A DNA stretch of 14,207 nt, from positions 1-14,207 of the forward strand of contig CAIRRW010000339.1 in assembly GCA_903881065.1 (NCBI GenBank). Reading direction: 5' to 3'. The translations under genes were made by a program, and so were the position numbers. The notes under the pieces are model-generated. The model saw only the letters and a program-made list of their open reading frames with translations. It was not told the origin of the DNA and made no database searches. Shown in pieces: positions 1 to 6,561 of this stretch (positions are counted from its first letter, which is position 1; every line of letters starts with the position of its first letter). Origin of the DNA: an uncultured Bacteroidota bacterium. GTDB lineage: Bacteria > Bacteroidota > Bacteroidia > 2-12-FULL-35-15.

Positions 1-278
1 CCTGTTTCCGCTTTGGTAAATAAAAATGCAGGAATAAAATTACCGAAAAGTCCCATTCCAAAAAAGCCTTTCCAGTTTGGCAGTTGAACTTTTTTTACAT
101 GCCGAAATATTAATGGAGAAAGAAAAAGGAATGCTATTAGAATTCGTAAGCCGGCAACTTCATCGCTTGAGTAAACATCCAAGCCACGCTTCATTAAAAT
201 AAATGAACTCCCCCAAATTAAAGCAAGTGCAATAAATATTGCCCAGTTAATTAATTTTGTGTTTGACGCATTTTTCAC
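1..278 (-). CDS. EamA/DMT-family permease, N-terminal part (runs off left edge)
   Basis: This is the first 92 codons of a gene that continues beyond base 1. The translation is hydrophobic, with a first membrane segment at about residues 10-28 ending in the motif WGSSF (22-26) followed by a basic loop (MKRG). Further segments lie at about 43-58 and 71-88. An early WGSSF motif followed by an LRILIAFLFL-type second helix is typical of the drug/metabolite transporter (EamA) superfamily, inner-membrane carriers of about 290-300 residues with ten helices. The substrate cannot be inferred. The start is taken as GTG at 276-278, because the frame has a stop shortly upstream and the only nearby ATG (269-271) is in another frame. 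That GTG lies two bases after the stop of the transglycosylase gene, so the two are probably co-transcribed and translationally coupled. Family assignment is fairly sure; function is not. Confidence 0.75.
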   Translation of the reverse strand, partial: MKNASNTKLINWAIFIALALIWGSSFILMKRGLDVYSSDEVAGLRILIAFLFLSPLIFRHVKKVQLPNWKGFFGMGLFGNFIPAFLFTKAET

Positions 279-280
279 CT

Positions 281-1798
281 TTATAATACGCCTACTTTAA
301 TCTTTTGACCCGGCAAGAGATTATATTTTTCACCAAAGTTATTTAGTCGCTTAATTTCATCAACTGTTGTTTTTGATGATTGTGCAATTTTATATAATGA
401 GTCTCCCTTTTGAATAGTATAATATTTGAAGCTCCCTGAACCTCCTTTTGATGAAACCTTTTCAGGTGTGACGGTTATTTTGGGTTCTACAACAGCAGTA
501 CCTTTCTTTTCTGTTTTAACTACAGCTCTTATTTGACTAACATACAATACTAGCTTTTTTCCAGGCTTTACCGTATTCGATGTAATACCATTCCAAATCT
601 TTATGTCTTCCACTGTACAATTGTATTTCTTGGCGATATTGCTTAAATGTTCACCTGCTACTACAGAATGCGTAATGGCGACATCCTGCTTTGCAAGCAC
701 CTGATGGCTCTCCAACGAATCGCTTTTACTAATATTATAAATTATTGCTTCATTGGTAATAAATGCCCCCATTTTATTTGTAGGCAATGTCAATATGCTT
801 TGTCCATCGGCTGTTACAGGTATTACTCTTTTACGATAACTCGGATTTAAGTATTGAATTTCTTCCATAGGAATATCCAATATTGCCGATATTTTTTCGA
901 ATGTAAGTTCCTTTTTTACGCTTACAGTATCCACTTGCAGGAATGTTTTCTTAGGAATAGCGGTATATAAATTATGCTCTGCGGTGTAGCTCATCACATA
1001 GTTTACAGCAATAAATGCAGGAACATAACCTTGTGTTTCATAAGGTAAAAACGGACGAATCTCCCAATAAGTTTTCTTGCCTCCGCTTCTTCTTATTGCC
1101 CTTACAACATTGCCCTCACCACAGTTATAGGCAGCCAATACCATCTGCCAATCACCGAAAAGACTATATAAATACTTGAAATATTCGCAGGCTGCAACAG
1201 TAGATTTATATGGGTCACAACGTTCATCAACATAAGATGACACTTTTAATCCATATTGTTTACCGGTAGGATACATAAATTGCCAAAGCCCTAAGGCGCC
1301 TGACCGTGAACGTGCCAATGGATTTAATGCCGATTCGCAAATGGCAAGGTACTTTAATTCCAAAGGCAAATTATATTTATCAAGCTGTTCTTCAAACATT
1401 GGGAAATAAAATTGCGAAAGAGCCATCATCCTTGCCACTAGTTCCCTTTTTCTTACCACATACATTTCTATGTATCCTTTCACTACGTTATTATATTGCA
1501 AATCGAAAGGTGACTCCGCATCTAGTTTAGCTAGGCGAGATTCATATATTAAATCATCGTAACGAGGAATTGAATCTGGTGCGAAATGGTATTTGCTACT
1601 TTTGGGGTAAGTTATTTTAGCATACCCTTTCTCGAAAAGGTTAAGACTGCTTAAACTGTCCAATGCAGCTGCTATTGGGTCGTCTTGTATTGTTTCAGGT
1701 GAATAGCCTGATTGAGCCAGACTTTTATTAACACCTCCTATTCCTATTACAATCATGTATAAGATTAGGAAAAAGGATATGTGTGTTATTGATTTCAC
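281..1798 (-). CDS. MltD-like lytic murein transglycosylase with two LysM domains
   Basis: The 505-residue protein is predicted to cleave the MurNAc-GlcNAc bond of peptidoglycan with 1,6-anhydro product formation (GH23 / SLT fold) in the periplasm. A signal peptide covers about residues 1-29, ending SLAQ. The SLT domain spans about 140-270. It contains the catalytic glutamate E155 in CESALNP, then SGALGLWQFM (166-175) and AAYNCGEGN (222-230), all standard SLT signatures. A region at about 290-340 resembles a worn LysM. Two clear LysM peptidoglycan-binding domains follow at about 377-420 and 458-502, the second beginning YTIQKGDSL. This architecture matches MltD/DniR-type enzymes of Bacteroidota. 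The start codon is GTG (1796-1798). A perfect TAnnTTTG box (TACTTTTG, minus strand, 1816-1823) lies 17 bases upstream, suggesting a short leader. The downstream EamA permease starts two bases after the stop. Confidence 0.93.
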   Translation of the reverse strand: MKSITHISFFLILYMIVIGIGGVNKSLAQSGYSPETIQDDPIAAALDSLSSLNLFEKGYAKITYPKSSKYHFAPDSIPRYDDLIYESRLAKLDAESPFDLQYNNVVKGYIEMYVVRKRELVARMMALSQFYFPMFEEQLDKYNLPLELKYLAICESALNPLARSRSGALGLWQFMYPTGKQYGLKVSSYVDERCDPYKSTVAACEYFKYLYSLFGDWQMVLAAYNCGEGNVVRAIRRSGGKKTYWEIRPFLPYETQGYVPAFIAVNYVMSYTAEHNLYTAIPKKTFLQVDTVSVKKELTFEKISAILDIPMEEIQYLNPSYRKRVIPVTADGQSILTLPTNKMGAFITNEAIIYNISKSDSLESHQVLAKQDVAITHSVVAGEHLSNIAKKYNCTVEDIKIWNGITSNTVKPGKKLVLYVSQIRAVVKTEKKGTAVVEPKITVTPEKVSSKGGSGSFKYYTIQKGDSLYKIAQSSKTTVDEIKRLNNFGEKYNLLPGQKIKVGVL

Positions 1799-1815
1799 TT
1801 TAATTATGTGGTTGA

Positions 1816-1823
1816 CAAAAGTA
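1816..1823 (-). promoter_or_regulatory. Bacteroidota -7 box upstream of the lytic transglycosylase
   Basis: The minus strand reads TACTTTTG, a perfect match to the Bacteroidota sigma-ABfr -7 consensus TAnnTTTG, 17 bases before the GTG start. No convincing -33 TTG is seen at 17-23 bases upstream. That position is AT-rich and close to the terminator hairpin of the preceding gene. Confidence 0.5.
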
Positions 1824-1824
1824 A

Positions 1825-1857
1825 TAAAATAATAAAAGGGGAATGGCTGTTCCCCTT
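1825..1857 (-). terminator. Rho-independent terminator of the PorT-like barrel gene
   Basis: A perfect 8-bp stem (AAGGGGAA 1836-1843 with TTCCCCTT 1850-1857) encloses a 6-base loop. On the minus strand it is followed by a T-rich tract (about 1825-1837). It lies about 60 bases past the stop of the barrel gene and directly before the promoter box of the transglycosylase, so it separates two transcription units. Confidence 0.7.
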
Positions 1858-1919
1858 CTATTGTTAAATAAGTAATGATTAGTTGTTATTTAAAGGAATT
1901 CAAAAACGAATTCTATCTG

Positions 1920-2786
1920 CTAAAATAGAATACCTATAGTTAATACTACAGAGTTTGTTTTAATATTTTGCGGCAATCCATCCTGAGAGTATCCTCCTCC
2001 TGAAGGATTGTTGGTTTGTTTCATTAAATAATCAGAAGTGCTTTTAACAGCATTGGTAAATCCTAACAGATAATTCAAACCGAAAGTTAAGGAAGTACTT
2101 CCCGAAAGGTTCATTTCAGTGCCTAATCCAATAGTTAATGTTTCGTGAAACAAAGCAACGTCTTTAGTAATATCTATCTTTGAATTAGTAGTATTTGCAC
2201 CTGAATTCCAATCGGTAACATCATCTTTTGCTTTTGCACTCCATCTGATGGAATTATTAACTCCAATATTTCCAAAGTAAGTCATCATACCGATTTGTTT
2301 GGTTTTTAATTTCAATGTCAGTGGTATAGTAATATACGTAACACTGTAAGTACGAGAATTTAACTGATAGCGAGTGTTCGATTGATAAAAATTTGCGATG
2401 TCAGCCGCAGTTGAATTGGCTCCAGGGCTCGAATTAAATGTAATTATTTTATCATCCGAATTGCTGTAATAATAACTTACAGTGTTTGCATTCGGTGTAG
2501 TTTGTCCGCCATTAGTATAATTTATTTTACCGCCTGCCATATTGATTTGCGCCCCAGTAGCAATGGATGCAACTTTCGCCAAACGAAACTCAACAAGTAA
2601 TCCACCACCAATCTTTGGAACAATTCCATTGCCAGTCATTATTTTTCCATCAGGTTTATACCAATCCAATGAAGGACTTACATTTATTCCGAAGCGAACA
2701 TTCCTTATATCTTTTCCGCCTTCATCCTGTGCAAATGTATAATTTGTTGTTACTGCAATTCCTAATAATAATAATATCTTCTTCAT
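1920..2786 (-). CDS. PorT-family outer-membrane beta-barrel protein
   Basis: This 288-residue exported protein has a signal peptide MKKILLLLGIAVTTNYTFAQ. The rest alternates amphipathic strands and polar, Asn/Ser/Thr-rich loops. The stretch YITIPLTLKLKTKQIG (about 151-166), followed by a YFGNIGVNNSIRW-like strand, is characteristic of the OMP_b-brl_2 / PorT-like family of Bacteroidota. The chain ends in phenylalanine (VVLTIGILF), the usual C-terminal signal for insertion by the BAM complex. PorT itself is linked to T9SS in Porphyromonas, but the family is large, and this sequence alone does not prove that role. The gene is divergent from gldB with 81 bases between them. A near-consensus -7 box lies at 2811-2818, and a terminator follows the gene. 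Confidence 0.85.
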   Translation of the reverse strand: MKKILLLLGIAVTTNYTFAQDEGGKDIRNVRFGINVSPSLDWYKPDGKIMTGNGIVPKIGGGLLVEFRLAKVASIATGAQINMAGGKINYTNGGQTTPNANTVSYYYSNSDDKIITFNSSPGANSTAADIANFYQSNTRYQLNSRTYSVTYITIPLTLKLKTKQIGMMTYFGNIGVNNSIRWSAKAKDDVTDWNSGANTTNSKIDITKDVALFHETLTIGLGTEMNLSGSTSLTFGLNYLLGFTNAVKSTSDYLMKQTNNPSGGGYSQDGLPQNIKTNSVVLTIGILF

Positions 2787-2810
2787 ATTTTTTATACTTT
2801 TGATTTTTTA

Positions 2811-2818
2811 AAAACGTA
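2811..2818 (-). promoter_or_regulatory. Probable -7 box for the PorT-like barrel gene
   Basis: The minus strand reads TACGTTTT, one mismatch from TAnnTTTG, 24 bases before the ATG, a distance similar to the other promoters in the window. A TTG lies 16 bases upstream of the box, slightly closer than usual. The box abuts and overlaps by one base a perfect 6-bp inverted repeat (ATGGTA-A-TACCAT, 2818-2830) that could be an operator between the divergent genes, though it may be chance. Confidence 0.35.
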
Positions 2819-2867
2819 TGGTAATACCATTAATCAACTGTACAATATTAAGCATTATTTTAATTCT

Positions 2868-3881
2868 ATGATAAAATCTCTTTTCTATATCAGTATCTTT
2901 TTTCTGCTTTTCAGTTGCAATACCGAGCCAACGATGAAGGTAGATGTAGCTGATGTGCCTGTGCCGCAGCTTACCATTAACCGGCTAGAAGAAGATGTGT
3001 TTGCACTCGACACCTTGCATATTAAAGAGTCAGTTGGGAAAGTGCATCGCAAGTATGGCAACTTTTTCAACTCCTACATATCAGGTGTTTTAAATACCGG
3101 AGGTGTAACCGATTCATCTGCGGCTGATATGCTGAAACGATTTATCCGCGACCTCGATATGAAAGATGCCTACTCAAATTTAAAGAAAGAATATCCTGAT
3201 GTGGAGTTCCTTAAAAATGATTTCACACAGGCTTTTAAATACTATGAACATTATTTTCCGAAGCGGAAACTACCAAAGGTTGTTACAATGATGTCGGGAT
3301 TTAATTATTCGGTAGTAACGCTGGATAGCACTATCGGCATAGGATTGGAAATGTATATGGGCAGTAAGAACAAGTTTTATGATGCTCTTGGACTTCCACT
3401 CTACAAGAAGAAATTCATGAACAGAGAGAACATAATGCCTGATGCTATACGTGGTTGGTTGCTTAATGATTTCCCATACAACATGAATAAGAATGACTTC
3501 TTGAGTGAGATTATTTATCTTGGAAAAATAATGTATGCTTCGGATGCCTTGCTACCGGAGACTCCCGACACCTTGAAGATTCAGTATTCTGTAAAACAAA
3601 CTCAATACTGCACTCAAAATGAATTTAATGTCTGGAGTTATTTTATTGCACAGAAGCTAATATATACCACTGATCAGGCAGAGATAATGAAGTTTACAAA
3701 GGATGGGCCGTTTACCACTGCCTTCAATAAGGCAGCGCCACCGCGTATCGGCTATTGGATAGGTTATCGAATTGTGAAAAAATATATGAAATCAAATCCT
3801 GATATTACCTTACAACAGTTACTCGATGAAAAAGATGCCCAGAAAATATTAACCAAGGCGAAGTACAAGCCTACCAAGTAG
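2868..3881 (+). CDS. gldB: Gliding motility lipoprotein GldB
   Basis: This 337-residue protein matches GldB in length, start and conserved tail. It begins with a short hydrophobic leader and a lipobox LFSC, with the lipidated cysteine at residue 17, so it should be a membrane-anchored lipoprotein. The early region (LTINRLEEDVFALD, about 35-48) and the C-terminal segment AAPPRIGYWIGYRIVKKYM, followed by LLDEKDAQKIL, are family hallmarks. In Flavobacterium johnsoniae GldB is required for gliding, but its molecular activity is not well defined. The next gene, 85 bases downstream, is gldC, the same order as in Flavobacterium. No clear TAnnTTTG box is visible in the 81-base divergent gap upstream. 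The stop codon lies within a 16-base tandem duplication. Confidence 0.9.
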   Translation: MIKSLFYISIFFLLFSCNTEPTMKVDVADVPVPQLTINRLEEDVFALDTLHIKESVGKVHRKYGNFFNSYISGVLNTGGVTDSSAADMLKRFIRDLDMKDAYSNLKKEYPDVEFLKNDFTQAFKYYEHYFPKRKLPKVVTMMSGFNYSVVTLDSTIGIGLEMYMGSKNKFYDALGLPLYKKKFMNRENIMPDAIRGWLLNDFPYNMNKNDFLSEIIYLGKIMYASDALLPETPDTLKIQYSVKQTQYCTQNEFNVWSYFIAQKLIYTTDQAEIMKFTKDGPFTTAFNKAAPPRIGYWIGYRIVKKYMKSNPDITLQQLLDEKDAQKILTKAKYKPTK

Positions 3882-3911
3882 TTCAATGGTTTATTAGTTC
3901 AATGGTTCATT
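3880..3911 (+). repeat. 16-bp tandem duplication at the gldB stop codon
   Basis: Two adjacent copies of AGTTCAATGGTTTATT (3880-3895) and AGTTCAATGGTTCATT (3896-3911) differ at one base. The last two bases of the gldB stop codon fall inside copy one, and the rest is in the gldB-gldC spacer. It probably arose by slippage or local duplication, and no function is evident. Confidence 0.85.
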
Positions 3912-3966
3912 CGTCTACATATAACAGAAACAATTTAACAGTAAAACAATAATAACAACATATATA

Positions 3967-4302
3967 ATGAAAACCTCCGAAATAAAGTTTACAGTATCAC
4001 TCGATGAAAATAAATTGCCAGTGAAAATTGATTGGAATGCAAGTGACGCTAATGAAGAAAGTTCGTGTAAATCGCTGATGATTTCATTGTGGGATGCCAA
4101 TGAAAACAATACGCTTCGCATTGATTTATGGACAAAAGATATGACGGTGGATGAGATGAAACAGTTTTATCATCAATGTTTATTATCTATGGCTGATACT
4201 TTTGACAGTGCTACCGGGGAGACGGAAGCCGCTAAAGAGATGCGTACCTTTGCACAGCATTTTGGCGAGAAAATGGAATTGATTACGAAAAACAACTCTT
4301 AA
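3967..4302 (+). CDS. gldC: Gliding motility protein GldC
   Basis: This 111-residue soluble protein has no signal peptide or membrane segment, so it is predicted to be cytoplasmic. GldC-family features are visible: an N-terminal KFTVSLDENKLPVKIDW block (about 7-23), the central SLMISLWDANENNTLRIDLW (about 36-55) and TKDMTVDEMKQFYHQ (56-70). It also ends like the family, with a helix rich in AKEMRTFAQHF. In Flavobacterium johnsoniae gldC lies beside gldB and contributes to gliding. It appears accessory rather than absolutely required, a statement made from memory of the family. The gene follows gldB in the same orientation with an 85-base spacer and is closed by a strong hairpin terminator 32 bases after its stop, consistent with a two-gene unit. 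Confidence 0.9.
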   Translation: MKTSEIKFTVSLDENKLPVKIDWNASDANEESSCKSLMISLWDANENNTLRIDLWTKDMTVDEMKQFYHQCLLSMADTFDSATGETEAAKEMRTFAQHFGEKMELITKNNS

Positions 4303-4334
4303 CAACTTCAGTTTTTACAATAGTACAGACATAA

Positions 4335-4370
4335 AAACGCCTCGAAGATTTTTATTCCTTCGAGGCGTTT
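4335..4370 (+). terminator. Strong hairpin terminator after gldC
   Basis: A perfect 13-bp stem, AAACGCCTCGAAG (4335-4347) with CTTCGAGGCGTTT (4358-4370), encloses a 10-base AT-rich loop. A-rich bases lie before it and a T-rich tract (TTTCTTTATTT) after it. It should end the gldB-gldC transcript and could work in both directions. Confidence 0.85.
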
Positions 4371-4453
4371 CTTTATTTGCTATTAATACCGCTGTTATTC
4401 ATGAGATGGGTCAAACAATTGAAGTTCTATTAAATAAAGCAAAACGGAGCAAA

Positions 4454-4566
4454 GGAGACTCAAATCTACTCTACGCTCGAGCGGGGAGTAGACTCATTCG
4501 AATGCAGAGTCGAAACACTCGAATGTAGAGTAGATTCGCTCGGGCGTAGAGTAGATTTGAGTCTCC
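4454..4566. repeat. Palindromic element built of 21-base units (REP/MITE-like)
   Basis: Outer arms 4454-4483 and 4537-4566 are inverted repeats matching at 29 of 30 positions, the exception being a G:T-compatible change. Between and within them, four 10-base cores recur exactly every 21 bases: CGCTCGAGCG (4474-4483), CATTCGAATG (4495-4504), CACTCGAATG (4516-4525) and CGCTCGGGCG (4537-4546). Cores one and two are perfect palindromes, and the other two differ from palindromes by one base pair. The 11-base spacers are variants of TAGAGTAGATT; the last two (4526-4536, 4547-4557) are identical, and its reverse complement flanks the first core (4463-4473). A further 7-bp pair, GGAGCAA (4446-4452) and TTGCTCC (4593-4599), may extend the element. 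It contains no open frame. It is richer in GC than its surroundings and would fold into one long hairpin as RNA or cruciform DNA. It resembles an interspersed palindromic repeat, but whether there are other copies in the genome cannot be seen here. Confidence 0.9.
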
Positions 4567-4643
4567 GTAGAGATTTTTAACTTTAATTTAAATTGCTCCT
4601 TATGGAATGGGTTGATTTTTCAGGGGAGAATATGTTATATATA

Positions 4644-4662
4644 TTACTACTTTTGGTAGTAA
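4644..4662 (+). repeat. Small hairpin overlapping a TAnnTTTG match
   Basis: A perfect 7-bp stem TTACTAC / GTAGTAA encloses the loop TTTTG. The half-stem plus loop spells TACTTTTG (4648-4655), a perfect Bacteroidota -7 box on the plus strand. It would point at the small frameshifted gene starting at 4753, leaving a leader of about 90 bases. No TTG is found at the right distance upstream, so promoter function is doubtful. Confidence 0.4.
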
Positions 4663-4752
4663 ATAGTCAGATACTTTTTCAGTATGTGTAAGATTAGAAA
4701 TGAAAATCTTAACTTAAAGGGTCTAGCAAAGGGATAATATTATTTAATAGTA

Positions 4753-4928
4753 ATGAAAAACATCATCATTGGAATTATTTTTATACTAATAGGATTCGTT
4801 GTGCATTTAATTAAATAAGATTTCCAACTAAAGGAGACCAATCATATATCGATTACAAAGGTTATTTAGGTAGCTGTGGATTTATATTGGCTGGAATTGA
4901 TTTTTTAACCGGACACCTACATTGGTAA
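4753..4928 (+). pseudogene. Frameshifted small membrane protein gene (about 58 residues when restored)
   Basis: ATG 4753 opens a 21-residue frame (MKNIIIGIIFILIGFVVHLI, then K) that stops at TAA 4816-4818 right after its single hydrophobic helix. The -1 frame continues directly with a protein-like sequence, RFPTKGDQSYIDYKGYLGS and then CGFILAGIDFLTGHLHW, stopping at TAA 4926-4928. Adding one A to the AAA run at 4813-4815 joins the two halves into a coherent 58-residue protein with two hydrophobic segments around a polar, Tyr/Asp/Lys-containing middle. This is best read as a small inner-membrane protein gene broken by a one-base deletion, or as a sequencing error in a homopolymer. The family is not recognised with certainty. 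A conventional slippery heptamer is absent at the junction, so programmed frameshifting is unlikely. Confidence 0.6.
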
Positions 4929-5027
4929 CAAACAAATCAAGTAAGAAAATCAAACCGTTAACATTAGAATGAAAATAACTTCACCACAACCCAAACAAAG
5001 TGATTAAAATCCTACAAAACCGAAGCC

Positions 5028-6449
5028 TTGAAAAGATATATAAATATAATAAGTAGCAGACTGGTTGTACTTTCAGCGGCTTCATTCTTGTTGCTTTATC
5101 TCGTATTGAGTTTCTATAATCGCCCTGCTTCCGACGATATTCTTTTTATTTCCATCCTTAAAGGAAAAAGCGTCACCGAATATATCCATTGGTTTTATGA
5201 AACGTGGAGTGGAAGATGGACAGGTACAGTTTATTTCTACGAAGTGATGTCGATAACTAATACGTTCCAGAACATCCATTATTATATGTTCATTTATTAC
5301 CTGATCACAATTATAGTATTCATCTATTCGGTTGTTGTAATCCTCAACTTCAGTATCAACATGCTATTCAACATTGAATTAAGTTATAAAACAATAGTTG
5401 CATATAGCATTTTATTTATCGGAGCTTTTTACTTTCTCACCTTTCAATATATGGAAGTGTGGTGGTGGATGTGTGCCAGTGTAGATACGCTGCAAGGAAT
5501 TGTATTTTTACTTTTAGGAATCGCCTTGCTCATTAAAGAGAAGAAGACAATAATGCATTACATTTTTATTGCATTCTGTTTTATTTATATCGGTGGTGGT
5601 TACGAAATATATTCGCTGCTAATTATCTCTATTTCCCTTTTAATACTCTGTTATTTTATTCTGAAGCGAAATAAACAATTCTTCTCCTTTGATACTAATC
5701 ATTATCTGAAAGGCTTTTTAACCGCTTTACTGGCGCTATTGCTTTCATTCTCGATAAGTATTCTTTCGCCGGGCAATATGAAACGGAGAACCTATCTTTT
5801 CAAAGAAAACAAAACAGAGAACAGCGTTTTAAGTACAAGAGACGTTGGTGCATTAATAAACTCAACTGTATTTACTCAAAAGAAATTTGTTGCAGGCATT
5901 GGGTTTGCTGCATTATGGTTACTCCTCGGATTGAAACTGAAGAATAAAACAGATGTATTAAAAGCCAAACGCAAGATGAAATACTTGCTGCGTTTATCAG
6001 CCTTGCTTATAATTATTTCAATAGGTATTACGCTGGCGTTCCAATATATTATTCTTGGCAATTCATTCATTCCTCCACGTGGCTGGACGTTTACAAGCTT
6101 TTTGATTACAGTCTTTTTATGTCTTCTGTTTTTATCTTTCGGATGTTATGCGAACATTTCATCGTCCATTACACAATCGCTTATAAAGATTGCTCCTCCT
6201 GCAATAATGATGTTTGTGCTACTACTTACCGTATTTAAACAATATAATTATGTGTCGAAATACGCTAGGGAATATGATATGTTAATTGTTGAATTATTGG
6301 AAAAGCAAAAAAGCGGTAAAACTGAAACCGTTTATGTAAATAATCTACCTGACCCAGGAATGCTTCTTCCTATTGATATTTCTGATAGCAGCATCACCGT
6401 TCCGATAAGAGATATTCTTCATTTAAAATATAATATTGCAGTGAAATAG
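5028..6449 (+). CDS. Polytopic membrane protein, DUF6056 / GT-C glycosyltransferase-like
   Basis: The 473-residue protein is strongly hydrophobic with roughly 10 membrane segments (for example about 12-30, 84-107, 121-140, 155-170, 176-190, 194-212, 228-247, 287-302, 319-343, 355-374, 388-403). Conserved-looking polar motifs sit at helix ends: ASDDILF (34-40), SGRW (61-64), GGGYE (189-193), SPGNMKRR (247-254) and PPRGW (349-353). An early acidic pair, SGRW and a PGN-R motif recall DUF6056 and GtrII-like GT-C proteins, which transfer sugars from lipid carriers at the membrane. This is an inference, and no activity is proven. The end at about 420-473 is soluble. The start is TTG 5028, since the frame has an upstream stop at 5001-5003 and no internal Met precedes the conserved N-terminus. 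The gene appears monocistronic and converges on the next gene across a shared terminator. Confidence 0.65.
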   Translation: MKRYINIISSRLVVLSAASFLLLYLVLSFYNRPASDDILFISILKGKSVTEYIHWFYETWSGRWTGTVYFYEVMSITNTFQNIHYYMFIYYLITIIVFIYSVVVILNFSINMLFNIELSYKTIVAYSILFIGAFYFLTFQYMEVWWWMCASVDTLQGIVFLLLGIALLIKEKKTIMHYIFIAFCFIYIGGGYEIYSLLIISISLLILCYFILKRNKQFFSFDTNHYLKGFLTALLALLLSFSISILSPGNMKRRTYLFKENKTENSVLSTRDVGALINSTVFTQKKFVAGIGFAALWLLLGLKLKNKTDVLKAKRKMKYLLRLSALLIIISIGITLAFQYIILGNSFIPPRGWTFTSFLITVFLCLLFLSFGCYANISSSITQSLIKIAPPAIMMFVLLLTVFKQYNYVSKYAREYDMLIVELLEKQKSGKTETVYVNNLPDPGMLLPIDISDSSITVPIRDILHLKYNIAVK

Positions 6450-6510
6450 TAGTACGAATAAACTTCAAACCGTACTATTAGTAATAAGGCAACTGTACCA
6501 AGATAAAACA

Positions 6511-6545
6511 AAAAAGAGGCTGCCCTTTGGAGGCAGCCTCTTTTT
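6511..6545. terminator. Bidirectional terminator between convergent genes
   Basis: A perfect 14-bp stem, AAAAAGAGGCTGCC (6511-6524) with GGCAGCCTCTTTTT (6532-6545), encloses a 7-base loop. A-tract and T-tract ends give a U-run in either direction, so it can end both the plus-strand gene stopping at 6449 and the minus-strand gene stopping at 6562. Confidence 0.92.
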
Positions 6546-6561
6546 ATAAGAGTGAATTCAA

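Larger units (their letters stand above)
4303..5027. other. 725-base non-genic stretch between gldC and the DUF6056-like gene
   Basis: From left to right it holds the gldC terminator (4335-4370), the palindromic 21-base-period element (4454-4566, with possible outer arms 4446-4599), a small hairpin (4644-4662), a 7-bp hairpin (4689-4711) and a frameshifted small membrane-protein gene (4753-4928). The remaining bases, notably 4712-4752 and 4929-5027, show no coding frame and no recognised RNA gene. No perfect TAnnTTTG box precedes the gene at 5028. Confidence 0.7.

Noticed and set aside
1896..1913. Two GAATTC sites six bases apart forming a small hairpin
   Set aside because: Each site is palindromic by itself, the stem is short and AT-rich, and there is no T-run; probably chance.
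3915..4121. 68-codon antisense frame over the start of gldC
   Set aside because: Shadow of a well-supported family gene on the other strand.
4454..4566. CRISPR-like array because of regularly spaced repeats
   Set aside because: The 21-base units are contiguous, the spacers are themselves repeats, the block is an overall inverted repeat, and no cas gene is present.
4689..4711. Hairpin TAAGATT / AATCTTA as a regulatory element
   Set aside because: A 7-bp AT-rich stem is expected by chance in this composition and no neighbouring signal supports a role.
4807..4820. Programmed -1 frameshift joining the two halves of the small membrane protein
   Set aside because: No X-XXY-YYZ slippery heptamer in the needed frame and no downstream pseudoknot seen; a one-base deletion explains it more simply.
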